In this document: piece by piece, positions 22,902 through 30,225 of the stretch
Layout of the letters: each line of letters begins with the position of its first letter
Numbering within the stretch: the first letter of the stretch is position 1
Source of the DNA: a virus
Strand: one strand, 5' to 3'
DNA: 34,075 bases
IMG/VR virus record: IMGVR_UViG_3300024518_000019
Location: 1 to 34,075 of that record
Position numbers and translations under genes: made by a program
Notes under the pieces: generated by a model
What the model was told of the DNA's origin: nothing
The model's input: only the letters and a program-made list of their open reading frames with translations
The model's database searches: none

Positions 22902-25041
22902 GCTTATAAGCTTACTTACAGGTATGAGTGATACAATTTCATTTAGATATAGTGGCAATATGGACCAATATAACAAGTTCAAATCTAGTAAGATATCAGA
23001 AGGTAAAACAATGGAAGAAACCTTTAGCAGTTTTATTGACCAAGAATTACTATTTATCAATCATAATGAAGCTGATAATAATAAGACAGCCTCAAGACAT
23101 GAAGATGAATTAAAAGAAAATCTAATGAATACTGACCTATCCAAAGTGATAATGCAAGGCTCATATCATGTTGATATAGATAGTATTGACTTTATTCAGG
23201 CTGCTTCACATGACCTAGACAGAAGGGTATCAGGTGCAGTACACACAGCTATAGCCAGTTATTGGATTAAAAGGTGGGCAACCATAAAAGTGAATAATAT
23301 GTCAGAGGGTATGTTACAAGACAGAATAGATAATATCGCACCTGGAGCAGAGGAATCTAAACATACAATAATTAAACAAGAGATAACAAAAATCAATCTA
23401 GTCCCTGAAAAATTAGAGACTTTCTATAAAGCAGTTGATAGGGTTAAGGTTACATTCACCTGTAACATTCCAATAATAACTCTATCAGACCTAAGAGAGA
23501 AAGATTTAGGTAAGGTAATTCAATTCGATTGTATCATAATAGGACCTACACCAAAGAAGTTAGATATAGAAACAGGTAAATATATTCAACACGTACTAAT
23601 TCAAGAGATAGAATCAAAGGCTAGAAATAACAATCCTGTAATGATTAAAGCAATCCTTCACGGTGATGATACTAATAATATTGCAAGTGGAATGAGTAAA
23701 CGATTCATTGGAGTATATACGACACAAGAACCAAAGAATGGTGCAAAGGTAGAAGCAGAGAAAGTTCTAGTAATAAATACAATGTTTATCCAAGACCTAG
23801 AGGAAAAAGCAGAGATAACACTAACACCACATGAACTAGCAGTAGCAAAAGAGATGGCAGAAGTAGATACAGATAACTATATCACTAAACTAATTGATTC
23901 ATTCTGTCCAAAGATATACGGTAGAGAGTTAGAAAAGAAAGCACTATATCTATCACTCCTCGGTGGTTCAGACTTTGAAGGGTATAGGAGAGAATCCCAT
24001 TTAATGCTAGTAGGTGAAGCTGACACAGGTAAATCAGAACTTGTTAAATTTGCTAATACTATAACACAGAAAAGCAGTATAGTTGATGGGAGTAATGCAA
24101 CAGGTGTAGGCTTAATGTTTGCATTAGATGATTATGATGGCATGAAGATACTCAGACAAGGTGCCATGATATTAAATTCAGGTGGACACATGATAGTAGA
24201 CGAGTATGATAAAATGCCTAAACAAGAACAGAAGAAACTCAACCAAGCTATGGAACAACAGAGAGCAACATACAACAAGGGTGGACACATGGGTAATGCA
24301 GAATGTAAGACAGCAATTATTGCTAGCTGCAACCCAGAGAATGAAAGATGGAATGAGGGAAAAACAATCATAGACAATCTACCCTTTGACGCTAGTACCA
24401 TATCCAGATTTGACCTACTAATCAGATTAAAACATGAAACACTAGAGAATCAAATCAGAGCCAAGATGTTACATATTACCAAAAGTAAAAGAGGTGAGGT
24501 AGAACAAGCTGCCAAACCAGAATGGATTAAAGGATTGTTAAACTATCTAAGATTGTTAAAGCCAGTATTCACACCTGAAGCAGAGGAGTTACTAATTAAC
24601 AAATATGTAGAATTCACCATGATAGAACAGGAAGATGGTTCACTACCTATACAGACCAGACAGATGGAAGGAATACAAAGACTCTGTGAAGCATGGGCTA
24701 AATTACATTTCAAGACAAAAATAACTACAGAGATTGTAGAAGATGTAATTACATTTTATCAGGAATGTCTAGCCACTATTGGAATGAAAGTTGATAAGGG
24801 TATAACACAGATGGACCTACGAGGTCATTCCACAAACAAGGAGGTATATTTTGAAGATTGTTTCAGGGAACTGGCAAAAGACAATGATGATGGCTTTGTA
24901 TATACCCATGACCTAGCAAGTGAGTTATCAAAAAATCATAAACTATTTTATAGTGATGATACAATCTTAAGATACGTTGAGGCAAGAAAGACTAAAGGCT
25001 GGTTGTATGAGCCAAAAGTGGGAGTGCTAAAGAAACAATGA
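22891..25041 (+). CDS. mcm: MCM replicative helicase
   Basis: 716 residues from GTG 22891, preceded by AAAGGAG; TTG 22873 and ATG 22924 are alternatives. The AAA+ motor is complete: Walker A G-E-A-D-T-G-K-S near 375, Walker B I-V-D-E-Y-D-K-M near 435, sensor 1 C-N-P-E-N near 480, and the arginine finger S-R-F-D near 505. The N-terminal half holds an OB-fold-like segment (D-L-G-K-V-I-Q-F-D-C) but no four-Cys zinc ribbon, which most archaeal MCMs have. The C-terminus looks like a winged helix. It would unwind virus DNA 3' to 5' as a hexamer. No polymerase or primase is encoded, so the host replisome must supply them. Confidence 0.9.
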   Translation: MTSKLISLLTGMSDTISFRYSGNMDQYNKFKSSKISEGKTMEETFSSFIDQELLFINHNEADNNKTASRHEDELKENLMNTDLSKVIMQGSYHVDIDSIDFIQAASHDLDRRVSGAVHTAIASYWIKRWATIKVNNMSEGMLQDRIDNIAPGAEESKHTIIKQEITKINLVPEKLETFYKAVDRVKVTFTCNIPIITLSDLREKDLGKVIQFDCIIIGPTPKKLDIETGKYIQHVLIQEIESKARNNNPVMIKAILHGDDTNNIASGMSKRFIGVYTTQEPKNGAKVEAEKVLVINTMFIQDLEEKAEITLTPHELAVAKEMAEVDTDNYITKLIDSFCPKIYGRELEKKALYLSLLGGSDFEGYRRESHLMLVGEADTGKSELVKFANTITQKSSIVDGSNATGVGLMFALDDYDGMKILRQGAMILNSGGHMIVDEYDKMPKQEQKKLNQAMEQQRATYNKGGHMGNAECKTAIIASCNPENERWNEGKTIIDNLPFDASTISRFDLLIRLKHETLENQIRAKMLHITKSKRGEVEQAAKPEWIKGLLNYLRLLKPVFTPEAEELLINKYVEFTMIEQEDGSLPIQTRQMEGIQRLCEAWAKLHFKTKITTEIVEDVITFYQECLATIGMKVDKGITQMDLRGHSTNKEVYFEDCFRELAKDNDDGFVYTHDLASELSKNHKLFYSDDTILRYVEARKTKGWLYEPKVGVLKKQ

Positions 25042-25124
25042 CTAAACGATTAATCTGTCCAAAGTGTGGATTCGATAATCATTTTGGTAATATGAAATGT
25101 AAAGAATGTGAGATTGAATTATGA
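25038..25124 (+). CDS. 28-aa zinc ribbon peptide
   Basis: ATGA overlap with the helicase stop. C-P-K-C-G-F and C-K-E-C, 11 residues apart, in a 28-residue protein: a minimal zinc ribbon. The helicase lacks its usual zinc domain; whether this peptide compensates is speculation. Confidence 0.6.
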   Translation: MTKRLICPKCGFDNHFGNMKCKECEIEL

Positions 25125-25216
25125 GAAACAGAGTAATATGTAAAGTATGTAAGGTAGAACTAGAAACCAGACACAGTAGAAGTATAAAATTATGTGAGGA
25201 CCACGAACTTGACTAG
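25121..25216 (+). CDS. 31-aa C2-CH zinc peptide
   Basis: ATGA overlap with the preceding mini-ribbon. C-K-V-C near the start and C-E-D-H near the end, 14 residues between, a C-C-C-H ligand set. Basic middle. Overlaps the nuclease start by 8 nt with TTGACTAG, the same junction as at 3551. Confidence 0.55.
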   Translation: MRNRVICKVCKVELETRHSRSIKLCEDHELD

Positions 25217-25670
25217 AGGAAACAAGTCAGTAATGAATAAGAAAATAGACCATTCTATTTCAGGGAAGAACAAAGAGGACCTGATACACAACACCCTAAG
25301 AAAATCAGGATTCAGAGTACATAGAGAGGTCAACGTTAAGAGTGGTCTGTTTCATCAGAAATATGGTGAGAGAAATATAGATGTTAAATTTGAGTACGGT
25401 AAGATGGAGAGATATCTAGAGTCAGATGGTAAGGTTCATGGCTCACTTGAAATGCCAACAGAAAAGACGTTAAAAAGAAATGCAGACTTTGAGAGAATTA
25501 AATTAAATTACATACTAATCAATCACGAATCAATTAAGGACCTAAGAAAGATAATGGAGTTAAAGAATATAACAGTAGATGAACTGACAGAATTCCTAGT
25601 AACATATAGAGCCTGGGAAGAATACAGCAAACACCTAGCCAAGTTAGAATCAGGTGAATTCTTCGTATGA
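25209..25670 (+). CDS. PD-(D/E)XK/Vsr-like nuclease candidate
   Basis: 153 residues from TTG 25209 (GTG 25194 and ATG 25233 possible). It follows the DUF559/Vsr-like plan: helix N-K-E-D-L-I-H-N-T-L, then strand R-N-I-D-V-K-F, then R-Y-L-E-S-D-G-K-V-H-G, then T-L-K-R-N-A-D-F-E-R-I and strand Y-I-L-I-N-H. The pattern D ... E-x-D-G-x-x-H-G ... T-x-K-R-(N/D) is typical for this endonuclease group. Being next to MCM, it may act as a Holliday-junction, flap or repair nuclease. Exact substrate not deducible. Confidence 0.6.
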   Translation: MTRGNKSVMNKKIDHSISGKNKEDLIHNTLRKSGFRVHREVNVKSGLFHQKYGERNIDVKFEYGKMERYLESDGKVHGSLEMPTEKTLKRNADFERIKLNYILINHESIKDLRKIMELKNITVDELTEFLVTYRAWEEYSKHLAKLESGEFFV

Positions 25671-25948
25671 AACTAACTAAGGATAGATTCACCAACTGGG
25701 AAGATATAGATGAGGATTATGACATTCTATTAGATGATGAATTAATCATAAGTATAAAACCAGAAGAAAGGAGTAGGGATATAGCAGATTATATCTTAGG
25801 TATGCAACGTAAAATTAAAACTATAGAAAAATATGTCAATGATGATAGGGAATGGAGAACTGGAACGAAACAAGTTGATACACAATTAAAATGTAACCAA
25901 TATGCCATTAAACTTAGATTAAATGGTGAAATAGGAGATGAATCATGA
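25667..25948 (+). CDS. 93-aa acidic protein, unknown
   Basis: ATGA overlap with AGGTGA upstream. Strongly acidic first 35 residues (W-E-D-I-D-E-D-Y-D-I-L-L-D-D-E), then a helical, more basic second half. The acidic N-terminus could mimic DNA. One Cys only. No family recognised. Confidence 0.6.
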   Translation: MKLTKDRFTNWEDIDEDYDILLDDELIISIKPEERSRDIADYILGMQRKIKTIEKYVNDDREWRTGTKQVDTQLKCNQYAIKLRLNGEIGDES

Positions 25949-26088
25949 GTGAACGACAAATGATGATGGTATATCATAATAAAGATAATGGTTACACAAT
26001 GGTGTTAAATTATGATGATGATGTTATAACACTTTCAGAAAGATTTCAATATGTTCTGGGTGAATACTTGACGGAGAGTGTATTATGA
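25945..26088 (+). CDS. 47-aa protein, unknown
   Basis: ATGA overlap with GGAG upstream. Small alpha/beta protein: M-M-M-V-Y-H-N strand, M-V-L-N-Y-D-D-D hairpin, then a helix. Present within a run of coupled mini-genes; no recognisable domain. Confidence 0.55.
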   Translation: MSERQMMMVYHNKDNGYTMVLNYDDDVITLSERFQYVLGEYLTESVL

Positions 26089-26198
26089 AACTAACAGGCA
26101 CACCAAGAAAACACCCATATTGTTTAATCTGTAAAGAATCATACATGGATTTCTGTATGCTACATCATGACATTAAAGGGAGTTATGAGATGAGATGA
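26085..26198 (+). CDS. 37-aa C-x2-C-x7-C-x2-H finger
   Basis: ATGA overlap. Ligand pattern C-L-I-C-K-E-S ... C-M-L-H, with the same spacing as in the junction gene at 33913 (C-K-I-C ... C-F-M-H). The short distance suggests a compact zinc knuckle. Coupled to the next mini-gene. Confidence 0.6.
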   Translation: MKLTGTPRKHPYCLICKESYMDFCMLHHDIKGSYEMR

Positions 26199-26296
26199 AA
26201 GGATTATGTCATGTCTGTTTTTCGTCAAATAGAATAGTTACTTTAGTTGATGGTTCAGCAGTTTGTAGTGATTGTATTCCAAAAAAATCATCATAG
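26195..26296 (+). CDS. 33-aa zinc ribbon
   Basis: ATGA overlap with the previous stop. C-H-V-C and C-S-D-C, 16 residues apart, with an intervening beta hairpin (R-I-V-T-L-V-D-G-S). It overlaps the phosphoesterase start by 25 nt. Confidence 0.55.
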   Translation: MKGLCHVCFSSNRIVTLVDGSAVCSDCIPKKSS

Positions 26297-27084
26297 AGCT
26301 GGATAAAAAAGACACTATAGTACATTGGGAAAACCTGTCAGACATTCACATTGGTAATACAAATTTTCATGAGGAATTATTTACACGCAGACTCAAAGAT
26401 ATTCTAGACGACCCATACAGATTCACTTCATTTGGTGGAGACCAGCTTGATTTGATACTCCCTGGAGACCCACGATTCAAAGACGAGGCAGTTGGATTAA
26501 GAACACTAGCAGAACAGCAAGACGAGTTAGATGAAAGATGTGCCGAGTTATATGAGGAACAGGACTACTATACAGAGAACTATGGTATGGAAAAGATATG
26601 GTATTGTCAGTGGGGTAATCACGAATACAAGAGTAGAGTAGTCACAGAAGGTGACATGAAAAGATATTGCAAGTATAACAACATGACATTCTTAGGCAGT
26701 AAAGCATTTCTTAGATTAGATATAAGGTATAAAGATAAGAGTATGATGAAGAAAACCTTGTTTGTTAATCATGGAGCTGGTGGTGGTGGAACGTTGAAAG
26801 CACTAGAGAATCTTACTGTAAACTGTGAAGCAGATGTGTATCAGATGGGTCACCTTCACGACCCAATGGCAATAAAGCGTGATACTTTTTTCTATAATGA
26901 TAAGATAAACTCATGGGACACTAAGGAACAAATCATGGTTAACTCAGGTTGTTTCACATCAGCTATCAAAAATAATACGGACCAATGGATGGAACAGAAA
27001 GGTAACAAACTAATGACTAGTAAACCTGGCACCATGACAATATCATTTGACGCATACAAAGGTAAAGTGAATGAACATGGTTAG
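26272..27084 (+). CDS. Calcineurin-like metallophosphoesterase
   Basis: 270 residues from TTG. All signature blocks are present in order: D-I-H-I-G at 24-28, G-G-D-Q-L-D at 55-60, G-N-H-E at 115-118, V-N-H-G at 165-168 and G-H-L-H at 193-196. Family members hydrolyse phosphate mono- or diesters with two metal ions. In virus genomes they may repair DNA ends, cleave nucleotides or degrade nucleotide signals. Location in the replication half favours nucleic acid or nucleotide substrates. The exact activity is not predictable. Confidence 0.8.
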   Translation: MYSKKIIIELDKKDTIVHWENLSDIHIGNTNFHEELFTRRLKDILDDPYRFTSFGGDQLDLILPGDPRFKDEAVGLRTLAEQQDELDERCAELYEEQDYYTENYGMEKIWYCQWGNHEYKSRVVTEGDMKRYCKYNNMTFLGSKAFLRLDIRYKDKSMMKKTLFVNHGAGGGGTLKALENLTVNCEADVYQMGHLHDPMAIKRDTFFYNDKINSWDTKEQIMVNSGCFTSAIKNNTDQWMEQKGNKLMTSKPGTMTISFDAYKGKVNEHG

Positions 27085-27268
27085 AATTGACCATGATGTT
27101 GGAATATATGAGGAACACTATGCAAGAATATTAAAGTGGTATAATCTAGCCTTCAAGGATAGACACCCAAGTAATGAAGATGAAAGAACATTCAATCTTT
27201 TTAGAGTAATTTATGACGATATAGTAAGAGAGAATCAAGAGGAGTATGAAGAAAATGAAAGAGAATAA
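27071..27268 (+). CDS. 65-aa acidic helical protein
   Basis: ATG 27071 or 27077, overlapping the phosphoesterase end. Aromatic and acidic (Y-E-E-H-Y-A-R-I-L-K-W-Y), with a Glu-rich C-terminus (E-E-Y-E-E-N-E-R-E). Helical throughout. Function unknown. Confidence 0.55.
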   Translation: MNMVRIDHDVGIYEEHYARILKWYNLAFKDRHPSNEDERTFNLFRVIYDDIVRENQEEYEENERE

Positions 27269-27380
27269 TCACTATGTTAAAATGTTCACATTAGAGACTA
27301 TTACCTTATTACTACTTGATGAGGTCAATAAAGAACAAGCGTTGCAGGGGGTCTTGTTCATGGTTGGACCCGATAATTGA
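27255..27380 (+). CDS. 41-aa small helical protein
   Basis: ATG overlapping the preceding gene by 14 nt. Contains a leucine-rich helix (E-T-I-T-L-L-L-L-D-E-V) and E-Q-A-L-Q-G-V-L-F-M. Its second half is overlapped in another frame by the gene at 27319. Only one of the two may be real. Confidence 0.35.
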   Translation: MKENNHYVKMFTLETITLLLLDEVNKEQALQGVLFMVGPDN

Positions 27381-27447
27381 CCCTAAACCAAAGGCAGAGC
27401 CACCAGAATGGTGGGATAATTCTGACCAAATAGACGAAGAAGATTGA
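27319..27447 (+). CDS. 42-aa acidic C-terminal protein
   Basis: ATG, in a different frame overlapping the previous reading by 62 nt. It starts basic with C-R-G-S-C, then a proline-rich E-P-P-E-W-W-D-N and an acidic end (Q-I-D-E-E-D). The biased, compact sequence after 27380 looks coding, so this frame is favoured over the preceding one. Confidence 0.4.
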   Translation: MRSIKNKRCRGSCSWLDPIIDPKPKAEPPEWWDNSDQIDEED

Positions 27448-27457
27448 CCTTATTGAT

Positions 27458-27464
27458 TTATATT
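27458..27464 (+). promoter_or_regulatory. TATA box before 27-aa gene
   Basis: TTTATAT-type box about 23 nt before ATG 27487. It shows transcription restarting inside the mini-gene region. Confidence 0.5.
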
Positions 27465-27486
27465 GAAGATTAATCTCTATTTAGAT

Positions 27487-27570
27487 ATGAATTACGAACA
27501 AATAATGATGTTGGCAGAAGCCCATATCAGAATAGTAGATAGAAGAATGGAGATTGAAGATGGTAGTTAG
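27487..27570 (+). CDS. 27-aa peptide
   Basis: ATG at leaderless distance from a TATA box. Helical (Q-I-M-M-L-A-E-A-H-I-R-I-V). It may be a leader peptide coupling translation to the next gene, which it overlaps by 11 nt. Confidence 0.4.
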   Translation: MNYEQIMMLAEAHIRIVDRRMEIEDGS

Positions 27571-27790
27571 AATGAACAACCCAAAAGAGAATGATTATGA
27601 CATATTCTGTGATAATTGTGGGAGTGAAGAAATATGCGACCATGAATATGGCATGACTAAATCACTTGAATCAATAGACTATTGCACAGAATGTTGTAGT
27701 AGATGTGAAAGAGAAGCTTACATTTCCAAACAAGGTATAGAGAATACACAAGGCTTAATTGAAAAGGATTTGTTATTAGAATGGACTTGA
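27560..27790 (+). CDS. 76-aa Cys-rich zinc protein
   Basis: ATG 27560 (TTG 27554 or ATG 27572 possible). Cysteines in C-D-N-C-G near residue 17, then I-C, then C-T-E-C-C-S-R-C within nine residues. Seven Cys and a His suggest one or two zinc sites. Acidic overall, so protein binding may be likelier than DNA binding. Overlaps the next gene by 10 nt. Confidence 0.6.
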   Translation: MVVRMNNPKENDYDIFCDNCGSEEICDHEYGMTKSLESIDYCTECCSRCEREAYISKQGIENTQGLIEKDLLLEWT

Positions 27791-27879
27791 ATTATTTGAT
27801 TGACTCATATCTCAAAGCCAGATATGAAGAAGATACAGAACCAGAAGAAATTGAAGGAGAGATTGATTATGACAGATGA
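27781..27879 (+). CDS. 32-aa acidic peptide
   Basis: ATG inside the end of the preceding gene. Begins with a helix (D-L-N-Y-L-I-D-S-Y-L) and becomes highly acidic (E-E-D-T-E-P-E-E-I-E-G-E). Overlaps the next start by 11 nt. Short, but amino-acid use is coherent. Confidence 0.45.
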   Translation: MDLNYLIDSYLKARYEEDTEPEEIEGEIDYDR

Positions 27880-28129
27880 AAATCCATTCACACAACATAA
27901 AGAAGTAGTAACAAGACTACGAGAGCCACTCAAAATAAAAGCAATACCTTACGCCACAACCAAAGTGAGAGGACACCAAATACAGTTAGAGATGAACATA
28001 TCCTGGGACCAGATAGACCAAATGACAGGTAAGGATTCAGTTATCATAGACATGATTAAAAACATGAAAGAATTAATCAAAGGACCTATGGAATCAGAGT
28101 ATCTTGGGTTGATTAAAACTGAAATCTAA
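27869..28129 (+). CDS. 86-aa protein, unknown
   Basis: ATG 27869 is chosen from the gene overlap; an upstream TTG at 27800 would add an unlikely basic extension. Alpha/beta: a basic P-L-K-I-K-A-I-P-Y strand, V-R-G-H-Q-I-Q-L-E-M strand, then an amphipathic helix (I-I-D-M-I-K-N-M-K-E-L). Last gene of the + strand replication-side run, converging with the single minus-strand gene with a 4-nt tail overlap. Confidence 0.6.
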   Translation: MTDENPFTQHKEVVTRLREPLKIKAIPYATTKVRGHQIQLEMNISWDQIDQMTGKDSVIIDMIKNMKELIKGPMESEYLGLIKTEI

Positions 28130-28248
28130 GAACTATCTGATTTAGCACCACAGCAAACACATTTGTATCTTCCAACTTGCAATTCTATCATAGATTCTTT
28201 GCAAATCTCACATCTTTCTTTGCTATGTGTTGTGAATATTTGTGACAT
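28126..28248 (-). CDS. 40-aa zinc ribbon, sole minus-strand gene
   Basis: Reading the minus strand from ATG (28248-28246) to TAG (28128-28126) gives a ribbon with C-E-I-C-K-E-S and C-V-C-C-G, 13 residues between the pairs. C-x2-C-K-E-S also occurs in the portal tail and in the 26085 protein. TTAAATA and TTATAAATA elements lie upstream on this strand. Divergent orientation next to a putative HTH gene suggests a regulator. Confidence 0.6.
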   Translation of the reverse strand: MSQIFTTHSKERCEICKESMIELQVGRYKCVCCGAKSDSS

Positions 28249-28297
28249 TACTCACTTTATTTATAAGCTGTTATGGTATTTAACATTTACTAGATAA
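28249..28297. promoter_or_regulatory. Divergent intergenic control region
   Basis: A 79-nt gap (28249-28327) separates the only minus-strand gene from the HTH-like gene. Besides the + strand TATA box at 28298 it holds TTATAAATA and TTAAATA elements that read as TATA boxes on the minus strand. Competing or mutually controlled divergent transcription is likely. Confidence 0.4.
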
Positions 28298-28305
28298 CTT
28301 TATTA
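28298..28305 (+). promoter_or_regulatory. TATA box before HTH-like gene
   Basis: CTTTATTA ends 22 nt before GTG 28328, which supports that codon as the start rather than TTG 28316. Confidence 0.5.
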
Positions 28306-28327
28306 CTTCCTGTTTTTGTTATTTGTT

Positions 28328-29287
28328 GTGTCAGACGTTGATTTTCTATTAACACAATGGAGAACAACATTAATGGAATTTAAAAATGATTATGACAAGT
28401 GGGAAAAATATACGCTTGGTGATTATGTTGCAAAATGTGGTGAGATAATTAGGAATCAAATTGAGAATAATATGCTTGATATGAAAGTGTCAGGAATTAG
28501 TTCTTATCTATATTCACAACTAGATAAAGAAGGAATAGTAATTAGTGCTAGAACTATACAAAGAAATCTTCCAGACATTTACAAACAGAACTACTTAAAA
28601 AGCGACACCCTGTCGCAATTAGAAGAAGATGATTGGCAACCTATTGAGACTAATGACCCATCTTTAACCATAGAAAAGAATCAATTTAATGATATTAAAA
28701 TTAATGGTGTAGAACAGAGAGCCAAAGAAGTAAAGAAGAAACAGGAGACTCAGGCAGAGGAATCATTCAGACTAGAGCCAAAGGACACCAGGCAATTCAC
28801 ATATTTAACAGCCATGAGTAAATTAGCAAACAAATTTCACCTAACACTAGAGACACTCAAGAATAGATACAATGAATCAGATGAAATTCAAGGTATAATA
28901 GATAAAGAGTTAGGAGATGTTGAAGGTAAGCTGGAACAGTACGCTAAGGACTGGGCTAGTATAGAGAATAGTAAGGGTATGATTGATTTAAGGAGAGATT
29001 TTGGTGAATATGAAAAAGTTGTAGCCTGTTTCAATATTGAAGTAGGTGAAACTATTGCCAGAGTGGCACAACTCATGGACTATTCAGAGAAATATGGTAG
29101 TATAGGCATATTAAGAGAGCCAAAAGTAAGAGAATTCTTTGAAAAAGAGAGTACATATCCACTATATCTAAGAAGCTGTCCAAAATGTCTCACAGATATA
29201 GCACAAATCATGAACCATAATATCAATTTATACAGGGAATGTAAGGACCTAACTATAAACATACCAAGAATCAAGTACAATCAATAG
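28328..29287 (+). CDS. 319-aa putative HTH/replication or regulatory protein
   Basis: GTG start by TATA spacing. The N-terminal 85 residues look like a helix-turn-helix region (I-S-S-Y-L-Y-S-Q-L, then I-S-A-R-T-I-Q-R-N-L). A polar linker rich in Lys/Glu follows. The C-terminal half is helical with R-Q-F-T-Y-L-T-A-M-S-K-L and ends with C-P-K-C and a later Cys. It could be an initiator, a transcription regulator or a packaging factor. It stands at the point where transcription diverges. No family recognised. Confidence 0.6.
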   Translation: MSDVDFLLTQWRTTLMEFKNDYDKWEKYTLGDYVAKCGEIIRNQIENNMLDMKVSGISSYLYSQLDKEGIVISARTIQRNLPDIYKQNYLKSDTLSQLEEDDWQPIETNDPSLTIEKNQFNDIKINGVEQRAKEVKKKQETQAEESFRLEPKDTRQFTYLTAMSKLANKFHLTLETLKNRYNESDEIQGIIDKELGDVEGKLEQYAKDWASIENSKGMIDLRRDFGEYEKVVACFNIEVGETIARVAQLMDYSEKYGSIGILREPKVREFFEKESTYPLYLRSCPKCLTDIAQIMNHNINLYRECKDLTINIPRIKYNQ

Positions 29288-29294
29288 TTATATA
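29288..29294 (+). promoter_or_regulatory. TATA box before two-TM protein
   Basis: TTATATA, beginning right after the upstream stop and 22 nt before ATG 29317. Confidence 0.6.
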
Positions 29295-29316
29295 GTAGCA
29301 TTTTCACAAATGAATT

Positions 29317-29493
29317 ATGTCTGACGGAAATCTTAGATACTATGGTCTTGGACTCTATGCAGGTCTTGTAGCATTATGGACAGGTTTAGATAAAGTAGCC
29401 CTAGATGACAGTATTGCTATTGCCCTTTTGGCACCTATAGCCGCTGTTATTGGTGCTGATTATTTCAAGCACAAAAACGATAATAAAGCCTAA
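29317..29493 (+). CDS. 58-aa two-TM protein, holin candidate
   Basis: Two apolar segments (Y-G-L-G-L-Y-A-G-L-V-A-L-W, about 9-21, and I-A-I-A-L-L-A-P-I-A-A-V-I-G, about 33-47) are separated by a short charged turn (L-D-K-V-A-L-D-D). The tail is charged (F-K-H-K-N-D-N-K). This is class II holin size and topology. Own promoter and a T-rich end. Its neighbour is a matrixin protease, so the pair may form a cell-exit cassette. Confidence 0.6.
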   Translation: MSDGNLRYYGLGLYAGLVALWTGLDKVALDDSIAIALLAPIAAVIGADYFKHKNDNKA

Positions 29494-29499
29494 TCAATC

Positions 29500-29525
29500 T
29501 TTTTAGGTTCACTTTTTTATTTTTT
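29500..29525 (+). terminator. T-rich terminator
   Basis: T5, then T6 and T6 separated by single other bases, immediately after the holin-like stop. It may be leaky, since the protease gene begins 5 nt beyond. Confidence 0.5.
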
Positions 29526-29529
29526 ATTG

Positions 29530-30225
29530 ATGAAACCCATCTGTATTGCATACTCTAGCATATTGAAACAGGTGGAATTTCTTGAGCAAGAAGAATGGCA
29601 ACACAAATGGACCAAAGACACACTATGGTATGACGTGGTATGGCATGATTCATTAAAATTAATTACAAAGAAGGAGTTAAGACGAGCAGTAAATTTATCC
29701 ATGACAACTTGGGATTTAGAAGTGCCAGTGAAATATAGACCTGTATGGATGAGTAAGGAATATCATGAACCAGACATAGTGATACAATTCAAACGTAGAG
29801 AGAATGATGATTATCTAAAAGAAAGACCAAGTGTACTAGCATACGCATATCTACCTGGACAAGGAAGTTATTCAGGTAAGGTAGTATTCTGTGCAGATTA
29901 CATCTGGGACCTAAAAGGTAAGGGTATAAGAGGAGATAAAGCAATAGAAAAAGGTCTAGTTGAGAACGCCAGTCCAGACAACATATTGAAAACTTACAAC
30001 ATTCACCATGTACTTATCCATGAGTTAGGTCATACGTTAGGACTCAGACATGACACAGATGGAAATAGTGTTGATGTGATGGACCCATATTACAAGGGAA
30101 CAACCTTAGACCTATCAGAGAGGGACATATACAGAATCAGATTGAAATATGGAGTAAGAGTATTCAAACATTGGAATCATTATAGTATACTAAAGAGGTG
30201 GCTAAAACGCAGGATAAGACGTTAA
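29530..30225 (+). CDS. Matrixin-type zinc metalloprotease
   Basis: 231 residues from ATG 29530 (TTG 29527 also in frame). It contains H-E-L-G-H-T-L-G-L-R-H at about 164-174, the full H-E-x2-H-x2-G-x2-H zinc site, and the Met-turn V-M-D-P at about 183-186. An upstream L-A-Y-A-Y-L-P-G-Q-G segment is typical of the matrixin (M10A) strand before the structural metal site. No signal peptide or pro-domain is obvious. Archaea lack peptidoglycan, and many have protein S-layers, so an S-layer-cutting role in release or entry is a reasonable inference. Confidence 0.85.
   Translation: MKPICIAYSSILKQVEFLEQEEWQHKWTKDTLWYDVVWHDSLKLITKKELRRAVNLSMTTWDLEVPVKYRPVWMSKEYHEPDIVIQFKRRENDDYLKERPSVLAYAYLPGQGSYSGKVVFCADYIWDLKGKGIRGDKAIEKGLVENASPDNILKTYNIHHVLIHELGHTLGLRHDTDGNSVDVMDPYYKGTTLDLSERDIYRIRLKYGVRVFKHWNHYSILKRWLKRRIRR

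Noticed and set aside
28316-28327. TTG 28316 as start of the 319-aa protein
   Set aside because: GTG 28328 lies 22 nt after a TATA box, the distance seen at the other leaderless genes; the upstream codons are T-rich promoter DNA.
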